A DNA stretch of 64,000 bases from Streptomyces omiyaensis. GTDB taxonomy: Bacteria > Actinomycetota > Actinomycetes > Streptomycetales > Streptomycetaceae. The position numbers and the translations under genes are program-made. A model generated the notes under the pieces. It had not been told where the DNA came from. It ran no database searches and saw nothing but the letters and a program-made list of their open reading frames with translations. Below, piece by piece: positions 1-8,531 of this stretch. The DNA lies in the NCBI RefSeq assembly GCF_014650895.1, contig NZ_BMVV01000008.1:248001-312000 (forward strand). Direction: 5' to 3'. Positions within the stretch are counted from its first letter, which is position 1, and every line of letters begins with the position of its first letter.

Positions 1-281
1 TCAAGTGCGCCATCCACGGCGAGGACCCCAACTGGGGCCGGGTGCTCTCCGCCATCGGCACCACCTCCGCCGCCTTCGAGCCCGACGCGCTGAACGTCGC
101 CATCAACGGCGTCTGGGTCTGCCGCAACGGCTCCGTCGGCGAGGACCGGGACCTCGTCGACATGCGCTTCCGGGAGGTCGTCATCACCGCCGACCTCGCC
201 GCCGGCACCGAGTCCGCGGTCATCTGGGCCAACGACCTGACCGCCGACTACGTCCACGAGAACAGCGCGTACTCGTCATGA
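1..281 (+). CDS. argJ: Bifunctional glutamate N-acetyltransferase/amino-acid acetyltransferase, C-terminal part
   Basis: This is the C-terminal 92 or so residues of ArgJ, cut by the window edge, readable in frame from base 3. ArgJ moves the acetyl group from N-acetylornithine to glutamate (and, if bifunctional, from acetyl-CoA) in the cyclic arginine pathway. The segment contains the family block HGEDPNWGRVL and ends with ANDLT.DYVHENSAYSS, the typical ArgJ C-terminus. The autoproteolytic Ala-Thr junction lies upstream, outside the window. Its TGA overlaps the argB ATG (ATGA), so the two are translationally coupled. Identification is firm; only the 5' part is missing. Confidence 0.96.
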   Translation, partial: KCAIHGEDPNWGRVLSAIGTTSAAFEPDALNVAINGVWVCRNGSVGEDRDLVDMRFREVVITADLAAGTESAVIWANDLTADYVHENSAYSS

Positions 282-1183
282 GCAACGCCACGCGGAAGCA
301 CACCGCCCTCCCGAAGGCCCAGACGTTGATCGAGGCCCTGCCCTGGCTCACCCGCCACCACGGCAAGACCGTCGTCATCAAGTTCGGCGGCAACGCCATG
401 GTCGACGAGGAGCTGAAGGCCGCCTTCGCCCAGGACGTCGTCTTCCTGCGCCACGCCGGCCTCAAGCCGGTCGTCGTGCACGGCGGCGGCCCCCAGATCA
501 GCGCCGCCCTCGACCGGCACGGCATCGTCAGCGAGTTCAAGGCGGGCCTGCGGGTCACCACCGAGGACGCCATGGACGTCGTGCGGATGGTCCTCGCCGG
601 CCAGGTCCAGCGCGAGCTCGTCGGGCTGCTCAACCAGCACGGCCCGCTCGCCGTCGGCCTCACCGGCGAGGACGCCCACACCATCACCGCCACCAAGCAC
701 CTGCCCGAGATCGCCGGCGAACGCGTCGACATCGGCCGGGTCGGCGAGATCACCGCCATCGACACCGGCGCCATCCAGGCGCTCCTGGAGGACGGCCGCA
801 TCCCGGTCGTCTCCTCCATCGCCCGCTCCCAGGACGACGGACATGTCTACAACGTCAATGCTGATACGGCGGCTGCGGCACTCGCTGCGGCGCTGGGCGC
901 CGAGACCCTGATGGTCCTGACCGACGTCGAGGGCCTCTACGAGGACTGGCCGAACAGCGACGAGGTCATCAGCAGGCTCACCGCGAGCCAGCTGGAGAAG
1001 CTGCTGCCCGACCTCTCCAGCGGCATGGTCCCCAAGATGGAGGGCTGCCTGCACGCCGTCCGCAACGGCGTCACCACCGCCCGCGTCATCGACGGGCGGG
1101 TCCAGCACTCCATCCTGCTGGAGATCTTCACCGACGAGGGCATCGGCACGATGGTCGTGCCGGACGGACAGGGGGAAGCATGA
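278..1183 (+). CDS. argB: Acetylglutamate kinase
   Basis: A 301-residue acetylglutamate kinase, the usual length for the family, phosphorylating N-acetylglutamate with ATP in the second step of arginine synthesis. The amino acid kinase fold shows the N-terminal VVIKFGGNAM lysine/glycine loop, the HGGGPQI substrate loop and a C-terminal block with KMEGC and GTMV. Such ArgB proteins are usually the arginine-sensitive control point. The ATG was chosen because it overlaps the argJ stop as ATGA; an upstream extension in the same frame reads through argJ in a different frame and is not real. Its own stop overlaps the argD start in the same way, so argJBD form one translational chain. Confidence 0.97.
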   Translation: MSNATRKHTALPKAQTLIEALPWLTRHHGKTVVIKFGGNAMVDEELKAAFAQDVVFLRHAGLKPVVVHGGGPQISAALDRHGIVSEFKAGLRVTTEDAMDVVRMVLAGQVQRELVGLLNQHGPLAVGLTGEDAHTITATKHLPEIAGERVDIGRVGEITAIDTGAIQALLEDGRIPVVSSIARSQDDGHVYNVNADTAAAALAAALGAETLMVLTDVEGLYEDWPNSDEVISRLTASQLEKLLPDLSSGMVPKMEGCLHAVRNGVTTARVIDGRVQHSILLEIFTDEGIGTMVVPDGQGEA

Positions 1184-2385
1184 GCAACGAACAGCTGACC
1201 GGCCGGTGGCAGGGCTCGCTCATGGACAACTACGGCACCCCGCGCCTGGCCCTGGTCCGCGGCGAGGGCGCCACCGTCTGGGACGCCGACGGCAAGGCCT
1301 ACCTGGACTTCGTCGGCGGCATCGCGGTCAACGCCCTCGGCCACGCCCACCCGGCGGTCGTCGAGGCCGTCACCCGCCAGATCCAGAGCCTCGGCCACGT
1401 CTCCAACCTCTTCGTCGCCGAGCCGCCCGTCGCCCTCGCCGAACGGCTCCTCTCGCTCTTCGGCCGCCCGGGCAGGGTCTTCTTCTGCAACTCCGGCGCC
1501 GAGGCCAACGAGGCCGCGTTCAAGATCGGCCGGCTCACCGGCCGGAGCCACGTGGTCGCCACCGAGGGCGGCTTCCACGGCCGCACCATGGGCGCCCTCG
1601 CGCTCACCGGCCAGCCCGGCAAGCAGGCACCCTTCCTGCCGCTGCCCGGCGACGTCACCCACGTCCCGTACGGCGACGCGGAGGCGCTGCGCGCCGCCGT
1701 CACCGAGGAGACGGCCCTCGTCGTCATCGAGCCCATCCAGGGCGAGAACGGCGTCGTCGTCCCGCCGCCCGGCTACCTCAAGGCGGCCCGCGAGATCACC
1801 CGCGCCACCGGCACCCTCCTCGTCCTCGACGAGGTCCAGACCGGCATCGGCCGCTGCGGCCACTGGTTCGAGCACCAGGCCCACGAGGGCGTCGACCCCG
1901 ACGTCGTCACCCTCGCCAAGGGCCTCGGCGGCGGGCTCCCGCTCGGCGCCACCGTCGCCTTCGGCGCGGCCGCCGACCTCTTCGCCCCCGGCCACCACGG
2001 CACCACCTTCGGCGGCAACCCGGTCGCCTGCGCCGCCGGCCTCGCCGTCCTCGACACCCTCGCCGCCGACGCGGCCCTCGACCACGTCAAGGCCGTCGGC
2101 GAGCGGCTGCGCTCCGGAATCGAGGCCCTCGGGCACCCGCTGGTCTCCCATGTCCGTGGCGCGGGCCTCCTGCTGGGTATCGTGCTCACCGAGCCCCTCG
2201 CACCCCAGGTGCAGCAGGCGGCTCAGGGAGCCGGCCTCCTGGTGAACGCGCCCGCCCCCGACGTCGTACGGATCATGCCTCCGCTGGTCCTCACCGACGC
2301 CGAGGCGGACACCTTCCTCCAGGCCCTGCCGGGCATCCTGGAGAAGGTGAACGAGGCGAACGGGCAAGGACGAACCGGAGAATGA
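1180..2385 (+). CDS. argD: Acetylornithine aminotransferase
   Basis: A 401-residue class III PLP-dependent aminotransferase converting N-acetylglutamate semialdehyde to N-acetylornithine with glutamate as donor. The fold-type I signature is clear: SGAEANEAA near residue 106, LDEVQTGIGRCG with the cofactor aspartate at 217, and TLAKGLGGGLP with the Schiff-base lysine at 247. The start ATG overlaps the argB TGA. Related enzymes also act on succinyldiaminopimelate or 4-aminobutyrate, but position inside the arg operon settles the role. Confidence 0.97.
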   Translation: MSNEQLTGRWQGSLMDNYGTPRLALVRGEGATVWDADGKAYLDFVGGIAVNALGHAHPAVVEAVTRQIQSLGHVSNLFVAEPPVALAERLLSLFGRPGRVFFCNSGAEANEAAFKIGRLTGRSHVVATEGGFHGRTMGALALTGQPGKQAPFLPLPGDVTHVPYGDAEALRAAVTEETALVVIEPIQGENGVVVPPPGYLKAAREITRATGTLLVLDEVQTGIGRCGHWFEHQAHEGVDPDVVTLAKGLGGGLPLGATVAFGAAADLFAPGHHGTTFGGNPVACAAGLAVLDTLAADAALDHVKAVGERLRSGIEALGHPLVSHVRGAGLLLGIVLTEPLAPQVQQAAQGAGLLVNAPAPDVVRIMPPLVLTDAEADTFLQALPGILEKVNEANGQGRTGE

Positions 2386-2392
2386 GGCGACG

Positions 2393-2929
2393 ATGACCGA
2401 CGCGCAGGGGAACGAGCACGGAGGGCCGTCGGTCCCGCAGACCCGCACCGCACGCCACCGCAGGATCGTCGACATCCTCAACCGGCAGCCGGTGCGGTCG
2501 CAGAGCCAGCTCGCCAAGCTCCTCGCGGACGACGGGCTGAGCGTCACCCAGGCGACGCTCTCCCGCGACCTCGACGAGCTCGGCGCGGTGAAGATCCGCA
2601 ACACCGGCGGCGAGCTGATCTACGCGGTCCCCAGCGAGGGCGGCTTCCGCACCCCGCAGGCCCCCCTCGGCGAGTCCGCCAAGGAGGAGCGGATGCGGCG
2701 CCTCTCCGGCGAACTCCTCATCTCCGCCGAGGCGTCCGCCAACCTCGTGGTGCTGCGGACCCCGCCGGGCGCCGCCCAGTTCCTCGCGTCCGCCATCGAC
2801 CAGGCCGAGCTCCACGCCATCCTCGGCACCATCGCGGGCGACGACACCCTCCTGCTCATCTCCCGCGACCCCACCGGCGGCCAGGCCCTCGCCGACCACC
2901 TGCTGCGCCTCGCGCAGAAGGGCAACTGA
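2393..2929 (+). CDS. argR: Arginine repressor
   Basis: A 178-residue ArgR/AhrC regulator. The N-terminal winged helix-turn-helix (about residues 20-90, with SQLAKLLADDG and TQATLSRDLDELGAVK) binds ARG boxes; the C-terminal domain (about 100-178, with GTIAGDDTLLLI) binds arginine and forms the hexamer. The ATG lies seven bases after a GAGG-like ribosome site and eight bases after the argD stop, so it is the last gene of the argJBDR run. A likely target lies in this window: the double ARG box in front of argH. The first about 15 residues are a variable polar tail. Confidence 0.95.
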   Translation: MTDAQGNEHGGPSVPQTRTARHRRIVDILNRQPVRSQSQLAKLLADDGLSVTQATLSRDLDELGAVKIRNTGGELIYAVPSEGGFRTPQAPLGESAKEERMRRLSGELLISAEASANLVVLRTPPGAAQFLASAIDQAELHAILGTIAGDDTLLLISRDPTGGQALADHLLRLAQKGN

Positions 2930-2942
2930 GCGCCCCGGCCCC

Positions 2943-3632
2943 TCAGTACCGCGTGATCGCCGTCGGACCCTCCCGGGTCCCGACGGCGATGTGCGGCCGG
3001 CGGGCGGGCTCCGCCCAGGCGAGGAGCGCCCGCATGGCGCCGGCCGGGACGGAGACGCAGCCGGCCGTCGCGCCCTCCCCGTCCACGTGCAGGAAGATGC
3101 CGGCGCCCCGGCCGCGGACCGGCCGGTCGTAGTTGAAGCCGATGACGAGCGCGTGCGCGTACTGCGTCCGGTACGCCACGAGGTGCTCGGCCTCGGTGGC
3201 GCGGCAGTCCTCCGGCAGCCCCTCCACCCAGCGGTTGTACGCGCGCGAGGCGTTGTCCTGGCACCACCAGGATCGGTCGGTCGCCCGGGCGTAGGCGTAC
3301 GAGGTGCCCGCGGGGGCGGGCTCGGTCCCGAAGGCGTACGGGAGCCGGTAGAGACCGGTGGGCGTGGTGTTCGTGCCCTGCTCGCGGGTGGTGCCCTCGG
3401 TGAGCCCGCCGGCGCCGAACCGGGCGGGCGCGGAGCCGGCCCGGACCCACCGCCCGCCCCGCCGGTCCCACCAGGTCAGCGTCCCCGCGGTGGCGTCCGG
3501 GTGCGGGGCCTCGGCGGTGATCAGCTGGGAGCCCCCGCCGGTGTCGGCCATCCGCGCGGGCAGCGGTGCGGGGGCGGGCGCGGCGACCGGGACGGAGAGC
3601 AGGGCGGCGCCGAGGGCGAGAAGGGTGCGCAT
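2943..3632 (-). CDS. Secreted L,D-transpeptidase-like (YkuD-fold) protein
   Basis: A 229-residue exported protein with an alanine/proline-rich signal peptide (residues 1 to about 25). The remainder resembles the YkuD/ErfK L,D-transpeptidase fold: a TPTGLY segment near 90, then FLHVDGEGATAGCVSVP with a candidate catalytic His182 and Cys192, as in the H...GC signature. Canonical enzymes have SHGC before the cysteine; here it is TAGC, so it belongs to a divergent branch. Likely role: peptidoglycan 3-3 crosslinking or a related cell-wall acylation (inference). It is convergent with argR, only 13 bases apart, with no separate terminator visible. Confidence 0.8.
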   Translation of the reverse strand: MRTLLALGAALLSVPVAAPAPAPLPARMADTGGGSQLITAEAPHPDATAGTLTWWDRRGGRWVRAGSAPARFGAGGLTEGTTREQGTNTTPTGLYRLPYAFGTEPAPAGTSYAYARATDRSWWCQDNASRAYNRWVEGLPEDCRATEAEHLVAYRTQYAHALVIGFNYDRPVRGRGAGIFLHVDGEGATAGCVSVPAGAMRALLAWAEPARRPHIAVGTREGPTAITRY

Positions 3633-3678
3633 GCCGCGACGCTAGGTCCGCGCCCGGTTCCCCGCCCGTCGTGCGGGG

Positions 3679-4281
3679 CTATTCGGCGGGCGGCAGCGGC
3701 GGCAGCGGGAGCGGCAGCGCGGGCAGTCCGTCGATGCTGTCGGCGATGTGCTCCTTGCCCTCGCAGTACGTGTTGAACTCCTCCTCCGTCTTGCGGTTGA
3801 AGAAGTCCGCGTGCAGCGTGCGCTCCTCCCGGTACTCCATCAGCGGGACCGCGAAGCCGCAGGAGTCGCTGACCCTGCGGGCGTGCACCAGGATGATGGC
3901 CCGCGCGCTGATCTGGTCCTTGACCGCCTCCTCGGGGAAGCGGGCGAAGAGCGCGGGCCAGCGCGGGTCGTCCCGCAGCACCGCCTCGCCGTCGCCGTGC
4001 ACCCGCACGACCGTCGGCGGCCCGGTGAAGGCGGTCCACATCAGGGTGATCCGGCCGTTGCCCGGCTCCCGGAGGTGGGCGACGGTCTCGGCGCTGCTGC
4101 CGCCGAAGTCGACGTAGGCGAGGGTCAGTTCGTCGAGGACGACGAGGGTGCCCCGGCGGCCCTTGGGGGAGAGGTTCACGTGCCCGTCGCCGGAGAGGGG
4201 CGCGGTGGCGGTGAAGTAGACGGGCTGCTCCTCGATGAAGGCCCGGAGCCGCCCGTCGATGCGTTCGTACGTTTTTCCCAT
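3679..4281 (-). CDS. Pyridoxamine 5'-phosphate oxidase-family (PPOX split-barrel) protein
   Basis: A 200-residue protein with the PPOX/FMN-binding split barrel: FTATAPLSGDGHVNLSPKG near residue 22, a GRITLMWTAFTGPP strand, and a final acidic/proline tail. These domains bind flavin or F420 and reduce or oxidise small molecules; the exact substrate is not predictable, and true PdxH is less similar. The ATG is preceded by GAATGGCC with only a weak ribosome site. It lies between the L,D-transpeptidase-like gene and the HEAT-repeat pair, all on the minus strand but with gaps, so co-transcription is only possible. Confidence 0.85.
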   Translation of the reverse strand: MGKTYERIDGRLRAFIEEQPVYFTATAPLSGDGHVNLSPKGRRGTLVVLDELTLAYVDFGGSSAETVAHLREPGNGRITLMWTAFTGPPTVVRVHGDGEAVLRDDPRWPALFARFPEEAVKDQISARAIILVHARRVSDSCGFAVPLMEYREERTLHADFFNRKTEEEFNTYCEGKEHIADSIDGLPALPLPLPPLPPAE

Positions 4282-4360
4282 GGGGCCATTCTCCGTCGCG
4301 CGGACCCGCCGCGGCGGACCGTCTCATCGCGGACCGGACGGGCCGCCGCCCCCCGGGAGT

Positions 4361-5530
4361 TCAGCCGGTCCAGGGACGCAGGGCGCGCGCCGCCTCCCGC
4401 ACGACCCGGGGGTCGGGATCCTCCAGGAGCGCCTTCATCCGCCGCGGTTCCACGGCGTCGAGCAGCCGCAGCCCGGCGACCGCCGACGCCCGCACCCGGC
4501 CGTCCGGATGCGCCGTCAGCTCCCGCAGCCGGGGCGCGTCCACGGCCCGCGTGCCGCACTCCCCGAGACCGAGCGGCGCCCGGTCCGGCACCTCGGGGGC
4601 CGCGCACGCCGCCCGGTAGACGTCCGCCGGATCGGTCCCGCCCCGACGCAGCACCCAGCGGGCGCAGGCCCGGGTGCGCCCCGACCGGTCGTACAGGTAC
4701 GGCTCCGCCTCCGCGTGCCGGTCGGCCCCGCGCAGCGCGGTGACCCCGGCCGCCCGCACCCGTCCGAAGCGGGCGCCCAGCAGGACGGGCACCGTCGCCC
4801 CGGGCTCGCCGGCCGCGATCGCCGCCGAGGCCGCCCGCTCCTGCACCACGGGGTCGTGGTCCCCGGCGGCCACCAGCGCCAGGCCGAGGCCGTCGTACAG
4901 TCCCCGGTCGAGGACGATGCCGAGCGCGGCCCGCCGGGTGGCCGCGTCACGGCAGCCGAGGAGCAGCGCGCCGGCGGCCGACCCGGGCCCGGTGCGCAGC
5001 AGCCCGTCCAGCAGTCCGGCCGCCCCGTCGCCCCGCAGGCGTGCGGTGAGCCGCAGGATCACCGGCGCGGTGACGGCCAGCGTCTCGTGGGAGGCGCCGG
5101 GCAGCTCGGCCCGCAGCAGCGCCAGGGCACGCGCGCGTACCGGCTCCGCCCAGTCCGCGGCCCGGACCGCGACCAGCGGCAGCAGCTCCGGGCGCCCCGC
5201 CGCGTACGGCAGCGCGGCCTCCCGGATCCGCCCGTCGGGGTCGCACAGCGCGAGCGCGAGCCGCGCCTCGGACGGCTTCGGGGGCGGGGACGGATGCGGA
5301 GGCGGGGAGGCGGGGACCTGACGTCGCCACAGCCGCCGCCACTCCGTGCCCTCCGTCCCGGTGAGCCAGGTGTGCGAGGGGTTCAGGTCGCCGTGGAGGG
5401 CCGCCCGCCGGACGGACTCGTCGAGGTCGGCCCACGCCTTCGGGCGCGTCACGTCGATCACCCGGTGGAGGGGGAGGCCCCGCTCCAGCCTCCGTACGGC
5501 CGCCGTCCGCGGCTCCGTCCCGCGGCTCAC
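4361..5530 (-). CDS. HEAT-repeat protein, distal gene of pair
   Basis: A 389-residue protein built mostly of alpha-helical HEAT/PBS-lyase-type repeats, seen as recurring segments such as DPDGRIREAALPYAAG, HPDGRVRASAVAGLRLL and DPDPRVVREAARALRPW. The N-terminal about 80 residues are different and contain a proline-rich stretch. The GTG start overlaps the stop of the upstream HEAT gene as GTGA, which decides this start over longer in-frame readings. Repeats of this type are scaffolds for protein binding. No catalytic motif is visible. Function unknown. Confidence 0.75.
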   Translation of the reverse strand: MSRGTEPRTAAVRRLERGLPLHRVIDVTRPKAWADLDESVRRAALHGDLNPSHTWLTGTEGTEWRRLWRRQVPASPPPHPSPPPKPSEARLALALCDPDGRIREAALPYAAGRPELLPLVAVRAADWAEPVRARALALLRAELPGASHETLAVTAPVILRLTARLRGDGAAGLLDGLLRTGPGSAAGALLLGCRDAATRRAALGIVLDRGLYDGLGLALVAAGDHDPVVQERAASAAIAAGEPGATVPVLLGARFGRVRAAGVTALRGADRHAEAEPYLYDRSGRTRACARWVLRRGGTDPADVYRAACAAPEVPDRAPLGLGECGTRAVDAPRLRELTAHPDGRVRASAVAGLRLLDAVEPRRMKALLEDPDPRVVREAARALRPWTG

Positions 5531-6831
5531 GCGAGGCACCCGGGCGTCCCCGGACCCTCGCACGCCGAGCAGCGGCGCGGCGCGAACTCCGGGTGCGCCG
5601 CGTAGAGGGCGCGGATCTCCTCCCCGTACAGGCCCGTGGGGGAGGCGTCGCTCCAGCGCCGCAGCCGCCGCGCCTGCCGGCGGGCGGCCGCGCGGACGCC
5701 GGGCTGCGGGTCGTCCAGCAGGCGCAGCGCGTGGAGCAGGGCCCGGTCGTCGTAGCGGTGGCCGAGGAGGTCCATGGCGAGCGCCCGGAGCGCGGGCGTC
5801 CCGCCCGGGGCCGCGAGGGCGACGAGCCGCTCCGTGGTGTGCCCGTGGGCGAGGGAGGAGAGCACCCGGCGGGCCGCCCGGGCGGCCTCCGGCGCCGGGT
5901 CGGCGAAGTGCGTCAGCGCCTCGTCCCAGCCGACCGCTCCGTGCCGGTGGAGGAGGGACAGGGCCCGGGCCCGCACGCGTGCGTGCCGGTGGCCGAGCAG
6001 GCCGCGCAGCGCCTCGGGGTCGTCCCGCAGCGTGCGCAGCACGATCGCCCCGACCCGCGGGTCGGGGTCGTCGGCGTACGGCGGCAGCTCCGCGTCCGTG
6101 AGGGCGCCCAGCAGGCGCAGTCCGTCGAGCGCCCGGGCCCGCACGCCGCCGTCGGCGTGCCCGGTGAGCGTCCGGAGCAGGGGGACGTCCGCGGGGTCCC
6201 GCTCCTCCGCGAGCCCGCTGACCGCCGGGGGCGTGACCGCCGCCGGGTCGGCGCAGAGCGTGCGGAGGCGGGCGTGCGGGTCGTCGCCGGCCTCCCGCAG
6301 GCCGGCGCGGGCGAGGCCCCGCACCCAGGGGGAGGGGTCGGCCAGGTGGGCCGCGAGCGCGTCGGTCCGTCCGGCGGCGCGGAAGCGGGCCACGGCCTCG
6401 CCCCGGACGGCGGGGTCGTCGGCGGAGGCCAGCCGGTCCGGGAGCGGACCGGCGCCGGGCAGCTCCGGCAGCACGCGCGCGGCGAGCCGCCGGACGCGCC
6501 GGTCGTGGTGGCGGAGGGCGAGACCGACCAGGTCCCCGGCGGTGAGCAGCTGTGCGGCGAGGGCCTGCCGGAGCGAGCGGACGCGTATCTCGGAGTCCTC
6601 GCAGACCTCCAGGAAGCCGAGGAGGACGCGGCGGCCCTCCGGCCCCCGGGCCGCCCGGAGGGCGGTCCGCACCGAGGCGAGCCGGACGGCGTCCGCGGGC
6701 CCGGCCCAGGCGGCGCCGTACAGCTCGCCCGCGTACCACGGGGCGCCGGCCGCCGGAGCCTGTGTCGTGCCGTGCGGAAGGGGCTCGTCCCCGCGAAGGT
6801 GGGGGGTGGCCGGTGGCCGGTCGGTCGTCAT
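5527..6831 (-). CDS. HEAT-repeat protein, proximal gene of pair
   Basis: A 434-residue helical-repeat protein. Repeats carry the pattern D(P/D)..VR..A...L (for example HADGGVRARALDGLRLL and HRHARVRARALSLLHRHG) from about residue 60 to 390. The C-terminus has a CSACEG and a PGCLA cysteine cluster that could bind metal or be oxidised (inference). The ATG is set 137 bases from the divergent argH start, so the two genes share an upstream region with the ARG boxes. It is coupled by a GTGA overlap to a second HEAT protein, suggesting the two form a complex. Function unknown. Confidence 0.78.
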   Translation of the reverse strand: MTTDRPPATPHLRGDEPLPHGTTQAPAAGAPWYAGELYGAAWAGPADAVRLASVRTALRAARGPEGRRVLLGFLEVCEDSEIRVRSLRQALAAQLLTAGDLVGLALRHHDRRVRRLAARVLPELPGAGPLPDRLASADDPAVRGEAVARFRAAGRTDALAAHLADPSPWVRGLARAGLREAGDDPHARLRTLCADPAAVTPPAVSGLAEERDPADVPLLRTLTGHADGGVRARALDGLRLLGALTDAELPPYADDPDPRVGAIVLRTLRDDPEALRGLLGHRHARVRARALSLLHRHGAVGWDEALTHFADPAPEAARAARRVLSSLAHGHTTERLVALAAPGGTPALRALAMDLLGHRYDDRALLHALRLLDDPQPGVRAAARRQARRLRRWSDASPTGLYGEEIRALYAAHPEFAPRRCSACEGPGTPGCLA

Positions 6832-6896
6832 GCGCGGACTGTATCCGCGCGTCCGCCGGTCCCACCCGGGGATTTCGGCGCCGACCGGAGGTCGAT

Positions 6897-6930
6897 TGAC
6901 GAATCATGCGGAGTTCTGCATACTCATGCA
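6897..6930 (+). promoter_or_regulatory. Tandem ARG boxes (ArgR operator) upstream of argH
   Basis: Two half-turn palindromes fit the ArgR pattern of two 5-base arms with a 4-base spacer: TGACG-AATC-ATGCG at 6897-6910 and the perfect TGCAT-ACTC-ATGCA at 6917-6930. Their starts are 20 bases apart, close to the two-helical-turn spacing of known double ARG boxes. They end 38 bases before the argH GTG. ArgR from the neighbouring gene is the likely binder (inference). Confidence 0.75.
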
Positions 6931-6968
6931 TCAAGGGTTTCGGTAGTCGAGGCGAGGAGCAACCAGAA

Positions 6969-8396
6969 GTGAGCAGCAACAACGGTGACGTCCGGCTCTG
7001 GGGCGGCCGCTTCGCCGACGGTCCGGCCGAGGCCCTCGCGAAGCTCTCCGCCTCGGTGCACTTCGACTGGCGCCTCGCCCCCTACGACATCGCCGGATCC
7101 CGGGCCCACGCGCGCGTGCTCCACAAGGCCGGACTCCTCACCGAGGACGAGCTGACCCGCATGCTGGCGGGCCTGGACCTGCTGGAGGCGGACGTCGCCG
7201 ACGGCTCCTTCGTCGGCACCGTCGCCGACGAGGACGTCCACACCGCCCTGGAGCGGGGGCTCCTGGAGCGGCTCGGCGCCGAGCTCGGCGGCAAGCTGCG
7301 GGCCGGCCGGTCCCGGAACGACCAGGTCGCCACCCTCTTCCGGATGTACCTCCGCGACCACGCCCGGATCATCGGCGGCCTGATCGCCGACCTCCAGGAC
7401 GCGCTGGTGGGCCTCGCCGAGGCGCACCCGGACGTCGCCATGCCGGGCCGCACCCACCTCCAGCACGCCCAGCCGGTGCTCTTCGCCCACCACGTCCTCG
7501 CCCACGCCCAGTCCCTCTCACGGGACGCCGAGCGGCTGCGCCAGTGGGACACCCGGACGGCGGTCTCCCCGTACGGCTCCGGCGCCCTCGCCGGCTCCTC
7601 CCTCGGGCTCGACCCGGAGGCGGTCGCCAAGGACCTCGGCTTCGAGCGCGGCTCGGCGGGCAACTCGATCGACGGCACGGCCTCCCGCGACTTCGTCGCC
7701 GAGTTCGCCTTCGTCACGGCGATGATCGGGGTGAACCTCTCCCGGATCGCGGAGGAGATCATCATCTGGAACACGAAGGAGTTCTCCTTCGTGACCCTGC
7801 ACGACGCCTTCTCCACCGGTTCGTCGATCATGCCGCAGAAGAAGAACCCCGACATCGCCGAGCTCGCCCGGGGCAAGTCCGGCCGTCTCATCGGCAACCT
7901 CTCCGGACTGATGGCCACCCTCAAGGCCCTGCCGCTCGCCTACAACCGCGACCTCCAGGAGGACAAGGAGCCGGTCTTCGACTCCTGCGACCAGCTGGAG
8001 GTCCTGCTCCCCGCCTTCACCGGCATGATGGCCACGCTCACCGTCCACCGGGAGCGCATGGAGGAGCTGGCCCCCGCCGGCTTCTCGCTCGCCACCGACA
8101 TCGCCGAGTGGCTGGTCAGGCAGGGCGTGCCGTTCCGGGTCGCCCACGAGGTGGCCGGCGAGTGCGTCAAGGTCGCCGAGTCCGAGGGCAAGGAGCTGGA
8201 CGAGCTGACGGACGAGCAGTTCGCCAAGATCTCCGAGCACCTCACCCCCGAGGTCCGCACGGTCCTCGACGTCCCCGGCGCCCTCGCCTCCCGCAACGGG
8301 CGCGGCGGCACCGCCCCCTCCGCCGTCGCCGTCCAGCTCGTCGAGGTCAAGGCCGACCTGGTGATCCAGCACGCCTGGGCGGACGCCAAGAAGTAG
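6969..8396 (+). CDS. argH: Argininosuccinate lyase
   Basis: A 475-residue member of the fumarase/aspartase superfamily that splits argininosuccinate into arginine and fumarate, the last step of arginine synthesis. It begins with the family's LWGGRFADGP and contains the signature GSSIMPQKKNPD at about residues 284-295, including the catalytic-loop serine, plus DRLHLQHAQP-like TH(L)QHAQP in the middle. The GTG start follows AGGAG with seven bases spacing; a longer reading from upstream would run over the ARG boxes. Expression is likely repressed by ArgR with arginine. Confidence 0.97.
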   Translation: MSSNNGDVRLWGGRFADGPAEALAKLSASVHFDWRLAPYDIAGSRAHARVLHKAGLLTEDELTRMLAGLDLLEADVADGSFVGTVADEDVHTALERGLLERLGAELGGKLRAGRSRNDQVATLFRMYLRDHARIIGGLIADLQDALVGLAEAHPDVAMPGRTHLQHAQPVLFAHHVLAHAQSLSRDAERLRQWDTRTAVSPYGSGALAGSSLGLDPEAVAKDLGFERGSAGNSIDGTASRDFVAEFAFVTAMIGVNLSRIAEEIIIWNTKEFSFVTLHDAFSTGSSIMPQKKNPDIAELARGKSGRLIGNLSGLMATLKALPLAYNRDLQEDKEPVFDSCDQLEVLLPAFTGMMATLTVHRERMEELAPAGFSLATDIAEWLVRQGVPFRVAHEVAGECVKVAESEGKELDELTDEQFAKISEHLTPEVRTVLDVPGALASRNGRGGTAPSAVAVQLVEVKADLVIQHAWADAKK

Positions 8397-8418
8397 CCCC
8401 CGCCCCCCGTCCCACCTC

Positions 8419-8446
8419 CCGGAAGGCCCCGTACGGGGCCTTCCGG
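8419..8446. terminator. Perfect palindrome followed by T-run, argH terminator
   Basis: CCGGAAGGCCCCGT is followed at once by its exact complement, then by GCGTTTTCG. This is an intrinsic terminator in the + direction, 22 bases after argH. Confidence 0.8.
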
Positions 8447-8493
8447 CGTTTTCGCGTTCCCTCCGCGACGCGATGAGCGTTCGGCATCCCGTG

Positions 8494-8531
8494 TGAGACA
8501 AAAGCGTCTCACGTGGTGTATGTTCGTCTCA
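8494..8531 (+). promoter_or_regulatory. TetR-type operator and leaderless promoter
   Basis: A perfect inverted repeat TGAGAC-aaaagc-GTCTCA spans 8494-8511, with a further GTCTCA-like half-site running into the start codon at 8526-8531. The left arm doubles as a possible -35 (TGAGAC), spaced 18 bases from a -10 TATGTT (8518-8523), placing transcription start at about the ATG. Binding of the downstream TetR protein here would block its own promoter. Confidence 0.65.

Noticed and set aside
937..2604. Minus-strand reading of 555 residues across argD and argR
   Set aside because: Gly/Glu/Asp-rich shadow of argD; argD on the other strand has full catalytic motifs.
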